Both the position numbers and the translations under genes were made by a program. Below are positions 1-6,403 of a stretch of DNA of 7,494 bases, in pieces (positions within the stretch are counted from its first letter, which is position 1; every line of letters begins with the position of its first letter). Under the pieces are notes generated by a model. The model ran no database searches, had not been told where the DNA came from, and saw only the letters and a list, made by a program, of their open reading frames with translations. The DNA is from Desulfatirhabdium butyrativorans (GTDB lineage: Bacteria > Desulfobacterota > Desulfobacteria > Desulfobacterales > DYRK01): positions 1 to 7,494 of the forward strand of contig DYRK01000287.1 of assembly GCA_020718785.1 (NCBI GenBank), written 5' to 3'.

Positions 1-51
1 AAAAACCCCGGAACCTGCGTGGCATTGATTCCTTATTTCCGACAATGTCTA

Positions 52-80
52 TTGACTTTTATCGGGCTGCATGATAAAGT
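52..80 (+). promoter_or_regulatory. possible sigma70-type promoter of the histidine kinase gene
   Basis: TTGACT at 52-57 matches the -35 consensus at 5 of 6 positions. It lies 17 nt before TAAAGT (75-80), which matches the -10 consensus at 4 of 6 positions. This would give a leader of roughly 105 nt before the ATG at 194. The leader contains a short inverted repeat, GCTGCG (132-137) and CGCAGC (149-154), around an 11-nt loop. No riboswitch or operator was recognised, and bases 1-51 hold no feature I can support. The call is by eye only. Confidence 0.35.
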
Positions 81-180
81 TTCTCAAATAATATTTTGCA
101 GAAAGGAAGAATGCAGGTTTACTTGTACCTTGCTGCGAATAAAGAATCCGCAGCGTTTCGGATCGGGACAGAAATCAAAG

Positions 181-188
181 AGGAGGTG
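181..188 (+). promoter_or_regulatory. strong ribosome binding site
   Basis: AGGAGGTG lies just upstream of the ATG at 194, with 7 nt between AGGAGG and the start codon. It is nearly a perfect anti-16S match and fixes the start of the kinase gene. It is the strongest Shine-Dalgarno site in the window. Confidence 0.8.
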
Positions 189-193
189 AAAAG

Positions 194-3157
194 ATGTTCT
201 GCAACATCAGAACAAAACTACTGCTTGTTATCATGTTCGTTATGCTTACAGCCGCTGTTTCCCTGATATTAGTCACCCTTTCGACTGTCGGAAAAATTGC
301 GGAATACGCGCTGTCTGAAAAAGAACTGACAGATATGGCGGCAATCCTTGTCCGGCAGGAGATCGGCATTATGGCAACGATATTTCTCATCGGTCTGATT
401 GCTGTTTATTTCCTGATCGGACGGTTAATATCGCCGATTCTGCTGGTGACCGAATATGCCCGGACCTTGCCTGCACGGGATTTTCATATACCCCCGGAGT
501 TTAACTCACGTCTGAAAAAGCTTGCGGAGGAGCGTAAAGATGAAGCCGGAAAGCTTGCTCTGGCATTCATTCTCATGGAGCATTCCCTGAGCAAATTTAT
601 CGGAGAGCTTTCCCACTCATCAAAAGAAAAGGGCAGTTATGCCGGGGAATTGGAGAAAAGCAATATGCTTCTGAAGCAGGCTCATGAGGAATTGGAGCGC
701 AGAGTTCAGGAGCGTACCGAGGAATTGAAAAAGAAAAATGAAGAACTGCTTAGGGAAATCGCAGAGCGCAGGGCTGTCGAGGAAGCTCTGGCTGAAAGCG
801 AGCAGAAATACCGTGATTTTTACGAACAGGCCTCCGAAGGAATTATCATAAACGACAGTCAGGGACATATTCTTGATGTCAATCCCAGAATACTGAAAAT
901 GCTCGGTTATAATTCGGATGAGATTCGCGGGCTTCACTCAAGAGATATTGTTCATCCCGATGATGCCGAAGCCATGTCCGGCACGTTCAGAGATATTCTT
1001 GCCGGAAAAACAGTCCGTATGGAACGCCGTTTTCTGAGACGGGACGGAACCGTAATTACTATGGATATAAGCGGAAAAGCCATAGGTAAGAACCGCATTC
1101 AGGGAATGATGAGGGATGTGACGGAACGGAAACTCGTGGAAGAAGAACTGATCAGAGCCAGACAGACCGCAGAGGCAGCCAACCGCTCCAAAAGTGAATT
1201 TCTGGCAAATATGAGTCATGAAATCCGTACCCCGATGAACGGCGTTATGGGCATGGCCGCGCTGCTGATAAAAACCGATCTGAATCCTGAGCAGCGGGAA
1301 TATGCCGAGATCATTTACCGAAGCGCGGAACTGCTTCTGACCGTCATCGGCGATATTCTGGATTATTCCAAAATCGAAGCCGGAAAATTAGAACTGGAAT
1401 GTATCTCTTTTGATCTGAGAAAAACCGTCGAAGATGTGGTGAACATGCAGGCAGTCAAGATTCAGAACAAGGAAATAGAATTAGTCTGCATGATATCTCA
1501 CGATGTGCCTAACCTGCTTCGCGGTGATCCCGGACGCCTTGCCCAGATATTGATCAATCTCATCGGCAATGCGATGAAATTCACAGAAAAAGGAGAAGTG
1601 GCAGTTGAGGCTGCAAAGGAAAAAGAGAGCGAAAGCCATGTCACTCTTCATTTCAGGATCAGAGACAGCGGTATCGGCATTCCCAGGGAGCGGGCAGACC
1701 GCCTTTTCAAATCTTTTTCACAGATAGACTCATCAACGACCCGGAAATACGGCGGAACAGGTCTGGGGCTGGCGATTTGCAGACAGTTGGCAGAGATGAT
1801 GGGCGGGCAGATCGGCATTGAAAGCGAATCCGGAAAAGGCTCGGTTTTCTGGTTTACCGCTGTTCTGGAAAAGCAGGATGCACTGGCACGGACAGAAATA
1901 TCTGTCCCTGAAGCTGTCCGTCATAAACGGATTCTGATTGCAGACAAAAATGACTCGGTCCGCTACATGATAAACACTTGGCTGAGACATTGGGGCTGTG
2001 CCGCGGAAGAAGCGGAAAACGGACTTGCCGCTTTGGAAAAAATACGCAAAGCCTCTGCCGCGGGAGAGCCTTTTGACATGGTTCTGGCTGATATGACGAT
2101 CCCGGACGGTGGAGCCCTGAGCCGTGCTGTAAAAGAAGACGCGGGACTGAAAAATACAACGACAGTGATGATGACTTATATAGACAGATTCGGCAATATC
2201 CGGGATATGAAAGAATACGGTTTTTCAGAATGCCTTTTCAAGCCGGTGACGACGTCGAAACTTTCCGAACTTCTCATAAAAATCGCCGGAACGCGGTCGG
2301 AAAGCGTGGAAAAACAGCTTTCCCGAACCGATATATCTCCGATCTCCGAAAACCGGAAAGAGAATTTCCGTATTCTTGTGGCTGAAGATAACCCTGTCAA
2401 CCAGATGGTTGCGCTGGGGATATTGAAAAATGCCGGATATGCCTGCGGTTCAGCCGCAACCGGCATAGAAGCGGTTAATGCGCTTTCCACAACTCTGTAC
2501 CATCTGGTGCTGATGGATATTCAGATGCCGGAGATGGACGGCTTTGAAGCAACAAGAATAATCAGGTCCGGGGTACGGGGTCCGGGGTCTGAGGACAGCC
2601 CCTCACCCCGCACCTCGAACCTCGTACCCATCATAGCCATGACTGCCCATGCCATGAAAGGAGACCGCGAGCGATGTCTGAAAAGCGGCATGAACGGCTA
2701 TGTTTCCAAACCGATTCAGATACGGGAATTTCTGGATGCTGTCGAAAAAGAACTTTCCAAAAACAAGACGGTTTTTGTCTGCGAAGCTGAAAAAAAAGAA
2801 GCCGGAGCGCAGCCGGATATTTTTGACAGAGAAGAACTGATGGAACGCGTGGGCGGGAATGAAGATATCTGCAAACAGGTCGTAAAATTATTTATGGATA
2901 ATCTTCCGGAATATATCAGGAAACTGAGAACAGCCCTGCAAAAAAATGATGCCCGTCAGATACAGTTTCAGGCGCATACGGTGAAAGGCATGGCTGCCAA
3001 TGTTGCGGCACATCGGATGCACAGCATTGCCTCCGAGCTTGAAGATGCCGGAGAAGAGGCTGCATGGGAAAAAATTTCTTTGCTGATCACTGAAATGGAA
3101 TCGGAATTCAAAAATGTTCTCTCGGCTTTGTTTGATGCAGGTTTGTGGGAAAAGTAG
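194..3157 (+). CDS. membrane hybrid sensor histidine kinase (HAMP-PAS-HisKA-HATPase-REC-REC-HPt)
   Basis: This is an inner-membrane phosphorelay kinase of 987 aa. Two hydrophobic helices (about 8-30 and 57-78) bracket only about 25 residues, so there is no real periplasmic sensor domain. Next come a HAMP-like stretch (about 76-137), a charged coiled coil (about 150-200) and a PAS domain (about 203-313). The HisKA H-box has phospho-acceptor His342 in MSHEIRTP. The HATPase shows N-box Asn459, DSGIGIP (491-497) and GGTGLGLAI (520-528). Receiver 1 (about 579-700) keeps Asp633 but has Lys in place of one of the usual paired acidic residues (ADKN). Receiver 2 (about 726-855) is canonical, with EDN and Asp775 in MDIQMP. 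The HPt domain has His928 in HTVKG. Residues 792-811 of receiver 2 are encoded by a heptad hairpin element, in frame. No output domain is fused, so the relay should pass to a separate regulator not in this window. The start is set by the RBS at 181-188. Confidence 0.95.
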   Translation: MFCNIRTKLLLVIMFVMLTAAVSLILVTLSTVGKIAEYALSEKELTDMAAILVRQEIGIMATIFLIGLIAVYFLIGRLISPILLVTEYARTLPARDFHIPPEFNSRLKKLAEERKDEAGKLALAFILMEHSLSKFIGELSHSSKEKGSYAGELEKSNMLLKQAHEELERRVQERTEELKKKNEELLREIAERRAVEEALAESEQKYRDFYEQASEGIIINDSQGHILDVNPRILKMLGYNSDEIRGLHSRDIVHPDDAEAMSGTFRDILAGKTVRMERRFLRRDGTVITMDISGKAIGKNRIQGMMRDVTERKLVEEELIRARQTAEAANRSKSEFLANMSHEIRTPMNGVMGMAALLIKTDLNPEQREYAEIIYRSAELLLTVIGDILDYSKIEAGKLELECISFDLRKTVEDVVNMQAVKIQNKEIELVCMISHDVPNLLRGDPGRLAQILINLIGNAMKFTEKGEVAVEAAKEKESESHVTLHFRIRDSGIGIPRERADRLFKSFSQIDSSTTRKYGGTGLGLAICRQLAEMMGGQIGIESESGKGSVFWFTAVLEKQDALARTEISVPEAVRHKRILIADKNDSVRYMINTWLRHWGCAAEEAENGLAALEKIRKASAAGEPFDMVLADMTIPDGGALSRAVKEDAGLKNTTTVMMTYIDRFGNIRDMKEYGFSECLFKPVTTSKLSELLIKIAGTRSESVEKQLSRTDISPISENRKENFRILVAEDNPVNQMVALGILKNAGYACGSAATGIEAVNALSTTLYHLVLMDIQMPEMDGFEATRIIRSGVRGPGSEDSPSPRTSNLVPIIAMTAHAMKGDRERCLKSGMNGYVSKPIQIREFLDAVEKELSKNKTVFVCEAEKKEAGAQPDIFDREELMERVGGNEDICKQVVKLFMDNLPEYIRKLRTALQKNDARQIQFQAHTVKGMAANVAAHRMHSIASELEDAGEEAAWEKISLLITEMESEFKNVLSALFDAGLWEK
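2565..2628 (+). repeat. heptad hairpin element inside the REC2 coding region
   Basis: Four exact-phase 7-nt units run from 2565: GGTCCGG, GGTACGG, GGTCCGG, GGTCTGA, then GG. After a 4-nt loop, ACAG (2595-2598), the complementary arm (2599-2628) has CC and four units of type YCNNACC: CCTCACC, CCGCACC, TCGAACC, TCGTACC. Folded in register, the arms pair along 30 positions. Mismatches fall mostly at the fourth base of each unit, so GGT and the last bases of the units carry the stem. The element is read in frame as residues about 791-812, a Gly/Ser/Pro-rich stretch between helix alpha3 and strand beta4 of the receiver fold. Confidence 0.8.
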
Positions 3158-3160
3158 CGG

Positions 3161-3237
3161 GGTCAGAGGTTAGGGGTGAGAGGTCAGAGGCATCATTTTA
3201 CCCCTAACCTCTCACCCCTGACCTCATACCCTGAACC
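3161..3237 (+). repeat. intergenic heptad hairpin element
   Basis: Left arm 3161-3190 is four 7-nt units, GGTCAGA, GGTTAGG, GGTGAGA and GGTCAGA, plus GG. The loop is 3191-3200. Right arm 3201-3237 is CC plus five units: CCTAACC, TCTCACC, CCTGACC, TCATACC, CTGAACC. In register, GGTGAGA/TCTCACC pairs perfectly, GGTTAGG/CCTGACC pairs with one G-T, and the other two left units pair at 5 of 7 positions. It begins 4 nt after the kinase stop codon and ends 21 nt before the next ATG, so it occupies almost the whole intergenic gap. No T-run follows, so it is not a standard Rho-independent terminator. It may attenuate or stabilise the mRNA. Confidence 0.8.
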
Positions 3238-3258
3238 TCATTCAAAAGGATTGATGTT

Positions 3259-3699
3259 ATGACAAAAAAGGAAGCGGTTTCTTCATGCAGTGCGGAGGAA
3301 GCGGGTGACCCGGTGCTGACAGCGACGCGCCGGTGCAATAAAGACGATCTGCGTACACACATGGCTAATGAACGCACGTTTTTATCCTGGTGCAGAACGA
3401 GTATTTCGCTGGTTGTTTTCGGTTTTGTGCTGGGACGGTTTGAAATTCTGCTGCAGATGGGAAAGGAAAACGGTTTTAATACCGGGAATACGCATACTAT
3501 GACAGATCTGCGGTTAGTTGCCCTGTTCTGTTTTCTTCTGGCAGGCGTCCTTATTCTCATATCGGGATGGCGATTCTTATATGTCAGAAAGAAAATCATG
3601 CGGGGAGAAATGAGCATTTCTATTTTTCCCGAACTTATGGTAATTATCTCCATGATCGTTATTATCGCCATGGTGATTGTTCTGATGGTAGGAATATAA
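3259..3699 (+). CDS. DUF202 (YidH-like) small inner-membrane protein
   Basis: A 146-aa protein with the DUF202 signature LRTHMANERTFLSWCRTSISL (about residues 32-52). It has three hydrophobic segments (about 46-68, 86-106 and 123-145). The first runs on from the signature, with FGFVLGRF at 54-61, as in this family. The molecular role of DUF202 proteins is not known. The 30-residue polar N-terminus is somewhat long for the family. An AAAGGA at 3245-3250 lies 8 nt before the ATG and supports this start. It is co-oriented with the kinase gene and separated from it only by the heptad hairpin, so co-transcription is plausible. A functional link with the kinase is not shown. Confidence 0.85.
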   Translation: MTKKEAVSSCSAEEAGDPVLTATRRCNKDDLRTHMANERTFLSWCRTSISLVVFGFVLGRFEILLQMGKENGFNTGNTHTMTDLRLVALFCFLLAGVLILISGWRFLYVRKKIMRGEMSISIFPELMVIISMIVIIAMVIVLMVGI

Positions 3700-3735
3700 A
3701 ATCCATTCCCCCTGTAACCGCCGGAGTATCACCCG

Positions 3736-3773
3736 CATCAGCCGTTCATGCCTTACCGGCTTTCGGGCTGATG
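3736..3773. terminator. inverted repeat between convergent genes
   Basis: CATCAGCC (3736-3743) and GGCTGATG (3766-3773) form a perfect 8-bp stem around 22 nt. GCC and GGC inside the loop could form a second short stem. It sits in the convergent gap between the DUF202 gene (+) and the - strand fragments, a natural place for bidirectional termination. It lacks a T-run on either side, so this is a structural guess. The rest of 3700-3843 holds no gene that I can support. Confidence 0.3.
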
Positions 3774-3843
3774 TTGAGTTCATAATGCGGCAGTCCTGCA
3801 GAACTAGTGATGAATTTTATCCAGTTTCTGAGTGAAAATTATT

Positions 3844-4005
3844 TCATGTCCGATTGCTGCCGGTTCTGGGTCGGGCAAGAAAATAAAACATTCCTTCCGA
3901 AACCATGCGATGAACATGCCGGGTTTTATCCACATACAGATAACCCTGTTCCCGAATAGTTTCAAATGCCTGAATGCCGATAGGAAGTTTTCGGAGATTC
4001 ATCAT
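3844..4005 (-). pseudogene. N-terminal remnant of an AAA-ATPase-type (DUF1703-like) protein
   Basis: Reading down from ATG 4005-4003, the frame encodes 53 aa: KLPIGIQAFETIREQGYLYVDKT (residues 6-28), then FYFLARPR and a stop at 3844. This matches the conserved start of the predicted AAA-ATPase family linked to PD-(D/E)XK nucleases, in which RPRRFGKS (the P-loop) normally follows. Here the text changes to TGSNRT and stops, so the Walker A motif is lost and the rest of the ATPase is missing. Its ATG overlaps the stop of the preceding nuclease-tail fragment as ATGA. It is a remnant, not a working protein. Confidence 0.75.
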
Positions 4006-4352
4006 ATTCCTGTCTCTGCAAATATCGGCATAACCTTTATGCCGGCGGTTTTATCCGAATAATCAGCTTCGTATTTACTCCGGTTTTCATCATCAATGTA
4101 TTCCACAAAAAAAACAAGATAAATTTCCGAAAGTCCCAGCTGCTTTCCGTATCCGGCAGCCTGAATGAGCGCGTCTCTGTAGCCGGATTCATCCGTATAG
4201 CTTTTGAGTTCGATCCCATATAAATTTGTTTTATATCTGATAAATATATCTATCTTTCCGTTGCCGGTCGGAAATTCGGGATACACCCTTCCCCCTTTCG
4301 GATGCAGGAACTGAAACAAGAGCAAAGAAATTTCTGAAAATATGCCGTTCAT
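4002..4352 (-). pseudogene. C-terminal PD-(D/E)XK nuclease-like remnant
   Basis: An open frame of 116 aa. From about residue 13 (near 4318) it resembles the nuclease-type C-terminal domain attached to AAA-ATPase-like proteins: GGRVYPEF (20-27), GKIDIFI (about 32-38, candidate catalytic Asp) and GIELKSY (about 46-52, the ExK part of the motif). It ends in a family-like KVMPIFAETG. The first dozen codons are the third NTase gene read in another frame, so the ATG at 4352 is probably not a real start. The ATPase part normally found upstream of such a domain is absent and is replaced by the NTase head. It could still be made by frameshifting or reinitiation, but decay is the simpler reading. Confidence 0.65.
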
Positions 4353-4500
4353 CCATTTCTACGGCAATATCTATATCAGAGTCTTCTTGTGCTTCATCTC
4401 TGACACAACTTCCGAAAAGTCCGATCTTATTAACGCCGTACTTTTGGCGCATTTCTTCTTTGTGCGCCTTCAGAAAAGCAATGATTTCATTTTTATTCAT
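4231..4500 (-). CDS. truncated minimal nucleotidyltransferase (MNT/MntA-type domain)
   Basis: An 89-aa frame. Residues 1-61 are a clear MNT-family NTase head. The Pol-beta motif GSX10DXD is complete (Gly30-Ser31, Asp42, Asp44) and is followed by AVEMDERH and FRNFFAL. Intact relatives continue for another 35-45 residues, including a third acidic residue in a VDL strand. Here the homology stops at about residue 61 (near 4318). The remaining 28 residues are frame-shifted nuclease-tail sequence (Arg/Lys-rich, family-unlike). AAGGGGA at 4510-4504 is a good RBS. The start overlaps the stop of the 83-aa gene by 8 nt (ATGAATAA). It probably came from a toxin-antitoxin pair whose toxin is gone. Activity is doubtful. 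Confidence 0.7.
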   Translation of the reverse strand: MNKNEIIAFLKAHKEEMRQKYGVNKIGLFGSCVRDEAQEDSDIDIAVEMDERHIFRNFFALVSVPASERGKGVSRISDRQRKDRYIYQI

Positions 4501-4744
4501 TGTTCCCCTTTCTGAGCATTTTTTCCTGAATCTTCATAAACCATCTCTGCTGTTCCACCAATCCGCTGGTCAGTCGGGGCTTTCGGTGTTCGCAGGCTGA
4601 TTGCAGCGTGTTATCCATAACTTCCTGATGCTTGACATATTCGAAAGATTCCGATTCGTGCCGCTTTATCTCTTCCAAAGCGTTTCCTGCTTTTTTCCAT
4701 GTCTCAATCCATAATCTGATTGTTTTTTCATCCGATTCATTCAT
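4493..4744 (-). CDS. small conserved-looking protein next to the NTase toxin, function unknown
   Basis: An 83-aa charged, mostly helical-looking protein that I cannot assign to a named family. It begins with an acidic stretch and TIRLWIETWKKAG, and it ends with RLTSGLVEQQRWFMKIQEK, the part most likely to be conserved. It has no signal peptide or membrane segment. The ATG (4744) overlaps the stop of the MenT-like gene as ATGA, and a GGAG about 10 nt upstream could serve as RBS. Its own stop overlaps the next NTase gene by 8 nt. This tight coupling makes it a candidate accessory or second partner of the MenT-like protein, but that is inferred from position only. Confidence 0.7.
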   Translation of the reverse strand: MNESDEKTIRLWIETWKKAGNALEEIKRHESESFEYVKHQEVMDNTLQSACEHRKPRLTSGLVEQQRWFMKIQEKMLRKGNNE

Positions 4745-5322
4745 CTCATGTCATCTCCGGCAAGAGTCGGTTTTATTTTTTCCCATTCTTTTTCAAGTCT
4801 GTTCTCATAAATTCTTTCAAGAAGTTGTCCGAAGTCAATCTGATCCGAAGAAAGCGAAAGAATACCCGAAATATCCCGCAAATGCTTTTCGGAACCGCCT
4901 TCCCGATAATATTCCAATTTTCGGATGATAACATATTCCGCAGGCGCCAGCCAAAATGTTTCACCATCTGCTTCGAACGATTTTCTGTTGTTCAACGCCC
5001 ACAGATGCAGTTTATCCTGACCCGACAGATAAATATCTGCTTTGAATCCGGTTTTATGATGAATCAGATTGAAATGTCCCCGCTGTGAGCGGCTGATTTC
5101 CAACCTGATGATTTCGGAAGGCGGACAATAAAACTCTTCTATCGGAAACGCCTCTTCCAATCTTTCCGCATCTTCCGGCTCCAGTTCGATCACCATGTCT
5201 ATATCATGCGTAAATCTGGGTTCGCCGTAAATGGTACTTGCCACAGAACCCGTTATCATATAACAAACATTCAGGGCATTTAATCGGCGGGTGAAAATTC
5301 CGAAAAGATCATGTTCGGGCAT
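4741..5322 (-). CDS. MenT1/AbiEii-like nucleotidyltransferase, probable toxin
   Basis: A 193-aa NTase-fold protein. TGSVASTIYGEPRFTHDIDMVI (24-45) holds the signature Gly25-Ser26 followed by Asp40-x-Asp42. FWLAPAEYVIIRKLEYYREGG and SEKHLRDI in the C-terminal half are typical of this toxin-type NTase group. In the studied MenT toxins of Mycobacterium tuberculosis, such enzymes transfer nucleotides to tRNA 3' ends and block translation. That is family knowledge, not shown here. The partner gene lies directly upstream and overlaps by 14 nt, and the 83-aa gene overlaps downstream by 4 nt. AGGGAG about 10 nt before ATG 5322 is a usable RBS. All key residues are present and no break is seen, so it is probably functional. 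It could also be filed under AbiEii-like or DUF6036 families. Confidence 0.75.
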   Translation of the reverse strand: MPEHDLFGIFTRRLNALNVCYMITGSVASTIYGEPRFTHDIDMVIELEPEDAERLEEAFPIEEFYCPPSEIIRLEISRSQRGHFNLIHHKTGFKADIYLSGQDKLHLWALNNRKSFEADGETFWLAPAEYVIIRKLEYYREGGSEKHLRDISGILSLSSDQIDFGQLLERIYENRLEKEWEKIKPTLAGDDMR

Positions 5323-5503
5323 AAAGAAAAATCTCCCTGACTTTCTGCAAAATTTCTTCCTCGTTCCATTCCGGGTGCTGTTTCCGCAATCCGGCTGCTT
5401 TGAGCTTTCGCGCAGTGTTGCATATATCTGACAATAGTCGAAGCTTTTGTTCAGGCGTCATGGATTGAAAAGATTTTTTCTGTTCGGGATGAAGTTCATT
5501 CAT
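5309..5503 (-). CDS. MenA1/Rv0078B-like small antitoxin
   Basis: A 64-aa protein from ATG 5503. A GTG at 5512 in the same frame would add three residues. I prefer the ATG because GGAG at 5517-5514 is then 10 nt away, whereas it would be only 1 nt from the GTG. The pattern MTPEQKLRLLSDI, ARKLKAAGLRKQHPEW and VREIFLYA is that of the Rv0078B-related antitoxins, which are short helical proteins. The neighbouring MenT-like NTase supports the match. The first ATG overlaps the hepT stop by 8 nt (ATGAATGA), and its own end overlaps the toxin start by 14 nt. The likely role is to neutralise the NTase by direct contact. Confidence 0.7.
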   Translation of the reverse strand: MNELHPEQKKSFQSMTPEQKLRLLSDICNTARKLKAAGLRKQHPEWNEEEILQKVREIFLYART

Positions 5504-5518
5504 GAATAACACACTCCG
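5479..5518 (-). repeat. direct repeat, copy A (hepT end / antitoxin start)
   Basis: These 40 nt match 6505-6466 at 34 of 40 positions, in the same orientation. They cover the last codons of hepT, the 8-nt stop/start overlap and the first codons of the antitoxin gene. The other copy joins a glycosyltransferase tail to a broken antitoxin start. The two copies flank mntA-hepT. Confidence 0.7.
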
Positions 5519-5954
5519 ACTTTGAATCCTGTTGTCGGTCTTTCAGATAACGTGTGATTGATACGTTGAATTTTTCAAAATCTTCAAGATTCTTGTGCAA
5601 AATACTCACCACAATATCAGGATCAATCTTATCATAATGATGCACCACATAATTTCTGAATTTTGCCATTTTTTCCAAAGAAATTAACAGTGATCTGCTT
5701 AGAATTTTATTTTCGCCAAGAATTCTGAACATATCCGCATAATTTTCCGGTGTTCTGTATTTTTCGTCTGAAATAATATGAGCCGCAATATCCAGACATG
5801 TCTCAATCATGATCTGAAGCGTTCTTTCAGCAATTCGCTGTATTTTCCAGTCATTTGAATATTCCGATATTGAAATATCCGAAAACTCTCTGATCTGAAT
5901 CAGATACTGCTCGAGTTCCGCAATTTTTCTTAACACCAAATGCTTATCCACCAT
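5496..5954 (-). CDS. hepT: HepT-like HEPN toxin ribonuclease
   Basis: A 152-aa, all-helical HEPN protein (DUF86/HepT family). It carries the RX4HXY catalytic motif in FRNYVVHHY: Arg100, His105, Tyr107. Family knowledge: HepT acts as an RNase or mRNA interferase and is silenced when the partner MntA adds AMP groups to the motif tyrosine. The length is slightly more than usual. The last residues, ECVIHE, look like the tail of the neighbouring glycosyltransferase remnant (ECVIHG) rather than HepT, so the end of the gene was probably replaced by recombination. It overlaps mntA by 1 nt (TAATG) and the downstream antitoxin by 8 nt. The catalytic motif and core are intact. Confidence 0.9.
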   Translation of the reverse strand: MVDKHLVLRKIAELEQYLIQIREFSDISISEYSNDWKIQRIAERTLQIMIETCLDIAAHIISDEKYRTPENYADMFRILGENKILSRSLLISLEKMAKFRNYVVHHYDKIDPDIVVSILHKNLEDFEKFNVSITRYLKDRQQDSKSECVIHE

Positions 5955-6367
5955 TACAGAAACCGCCTTTCAAGAATCCGATGTTCGAGTTTGGAAAAAT
6001 CAAAATACGCTCTCATGGTATAAGATTCGTATTTATGCCGAAAAAACGGAGCATTATCTGCCAATATTTTTTTCTGCTTCAATATTTTCATCTGAAGGCT
6101 CAGCGGAGCGGTATTCAGGATCACAAGATCAACCTCATCTGTTCCGAGAATATCCGCAAGATCGCCAAGAATTTGAAGTCTTTTTTCAGCGATATTCCTC
6201 TTTTTCAGATATATGGCAATATCAACATCGCTTAGCGGCTTGAATGTTTCTGATGCCAGACTGCCGAAAAGATATCCAAAAAGAACATCCTTTCTTGCCT
6301 TCAGATATGCTGCGGTCTGAGGAAGAAGCTCTGAAATATTATGGGGTATGGGAATCAGTTTGATCAT
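5954..6367 (-). CDS. mntA: MntA-like nucleotidyltransferase antitoxin (AMPylates HepT)
   Basis: A 137-aa minimal NTase with the full GSX10DXD motif (Gly35-Ser36, Asp47, Asp49) and a third acidic residue, Asp80, in EVDLVIL. The C-terminus, YESYTMRAYFDFSKLE, is typical of MntA. Known role of the family: a type VII antitoxin that transfers AMP from ATP to the HepT tyrosine. It lies directly upstream of hepT with TAATG overlap, the usual order for this pair. The ATG at 6367 has only a weak RBS (AAGAG about 6 nt upstream). No clear promoter is visible in the 36 nt between this start and the antitoxin remnant upstream. It is the first intact gene of the - strand chain. Confidence 0.88.
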   Translation of the reverse strand: MIKLIPIPHNISELLPQTAAYLKARKDVLFGYLFGSLASETFKPLSDVDIAIYLKKRNIAEKRLQILGDLADILGTDEVDLVILNTAPLSLQMKILKQKKILADNAPFFRHKYESYTMRAYFDFSKLEHRILERRFL

Positions 6368-6403
6368 ATTCTGCTCTTACTTTTGTCGCCTGACAAATCC
6401 TTC

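Noticed and set aside
3577..3783. - strand 68-aa frame over the DUF202 end and the convergent gap
   Set aside because: It is His/Asn/Asp-rich in the part antisense to the DUF202 membrane helix. No recognisable domain.
3795..3843. - strand text reading EIIFTQKLDKIHH then stop, next to the AAA-ATPase remnant
   Set aside because: Looks protein-like and could be the end of another lost gene, but 13 residues are too few to assign.
3832..4062. 76-aa open frame on the + strand
   Set aside because: It is antisense to the AAA-ATPase remnant, whose protein text is convincing on the - strand.
4632..5088. Two overlapping + strand frames (98 and 122 aa)
   Set aside because: Both are shadows of the MenT-like and 83-aa genes. 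They have Phe/Ser-rich composition typical of antisense frames.
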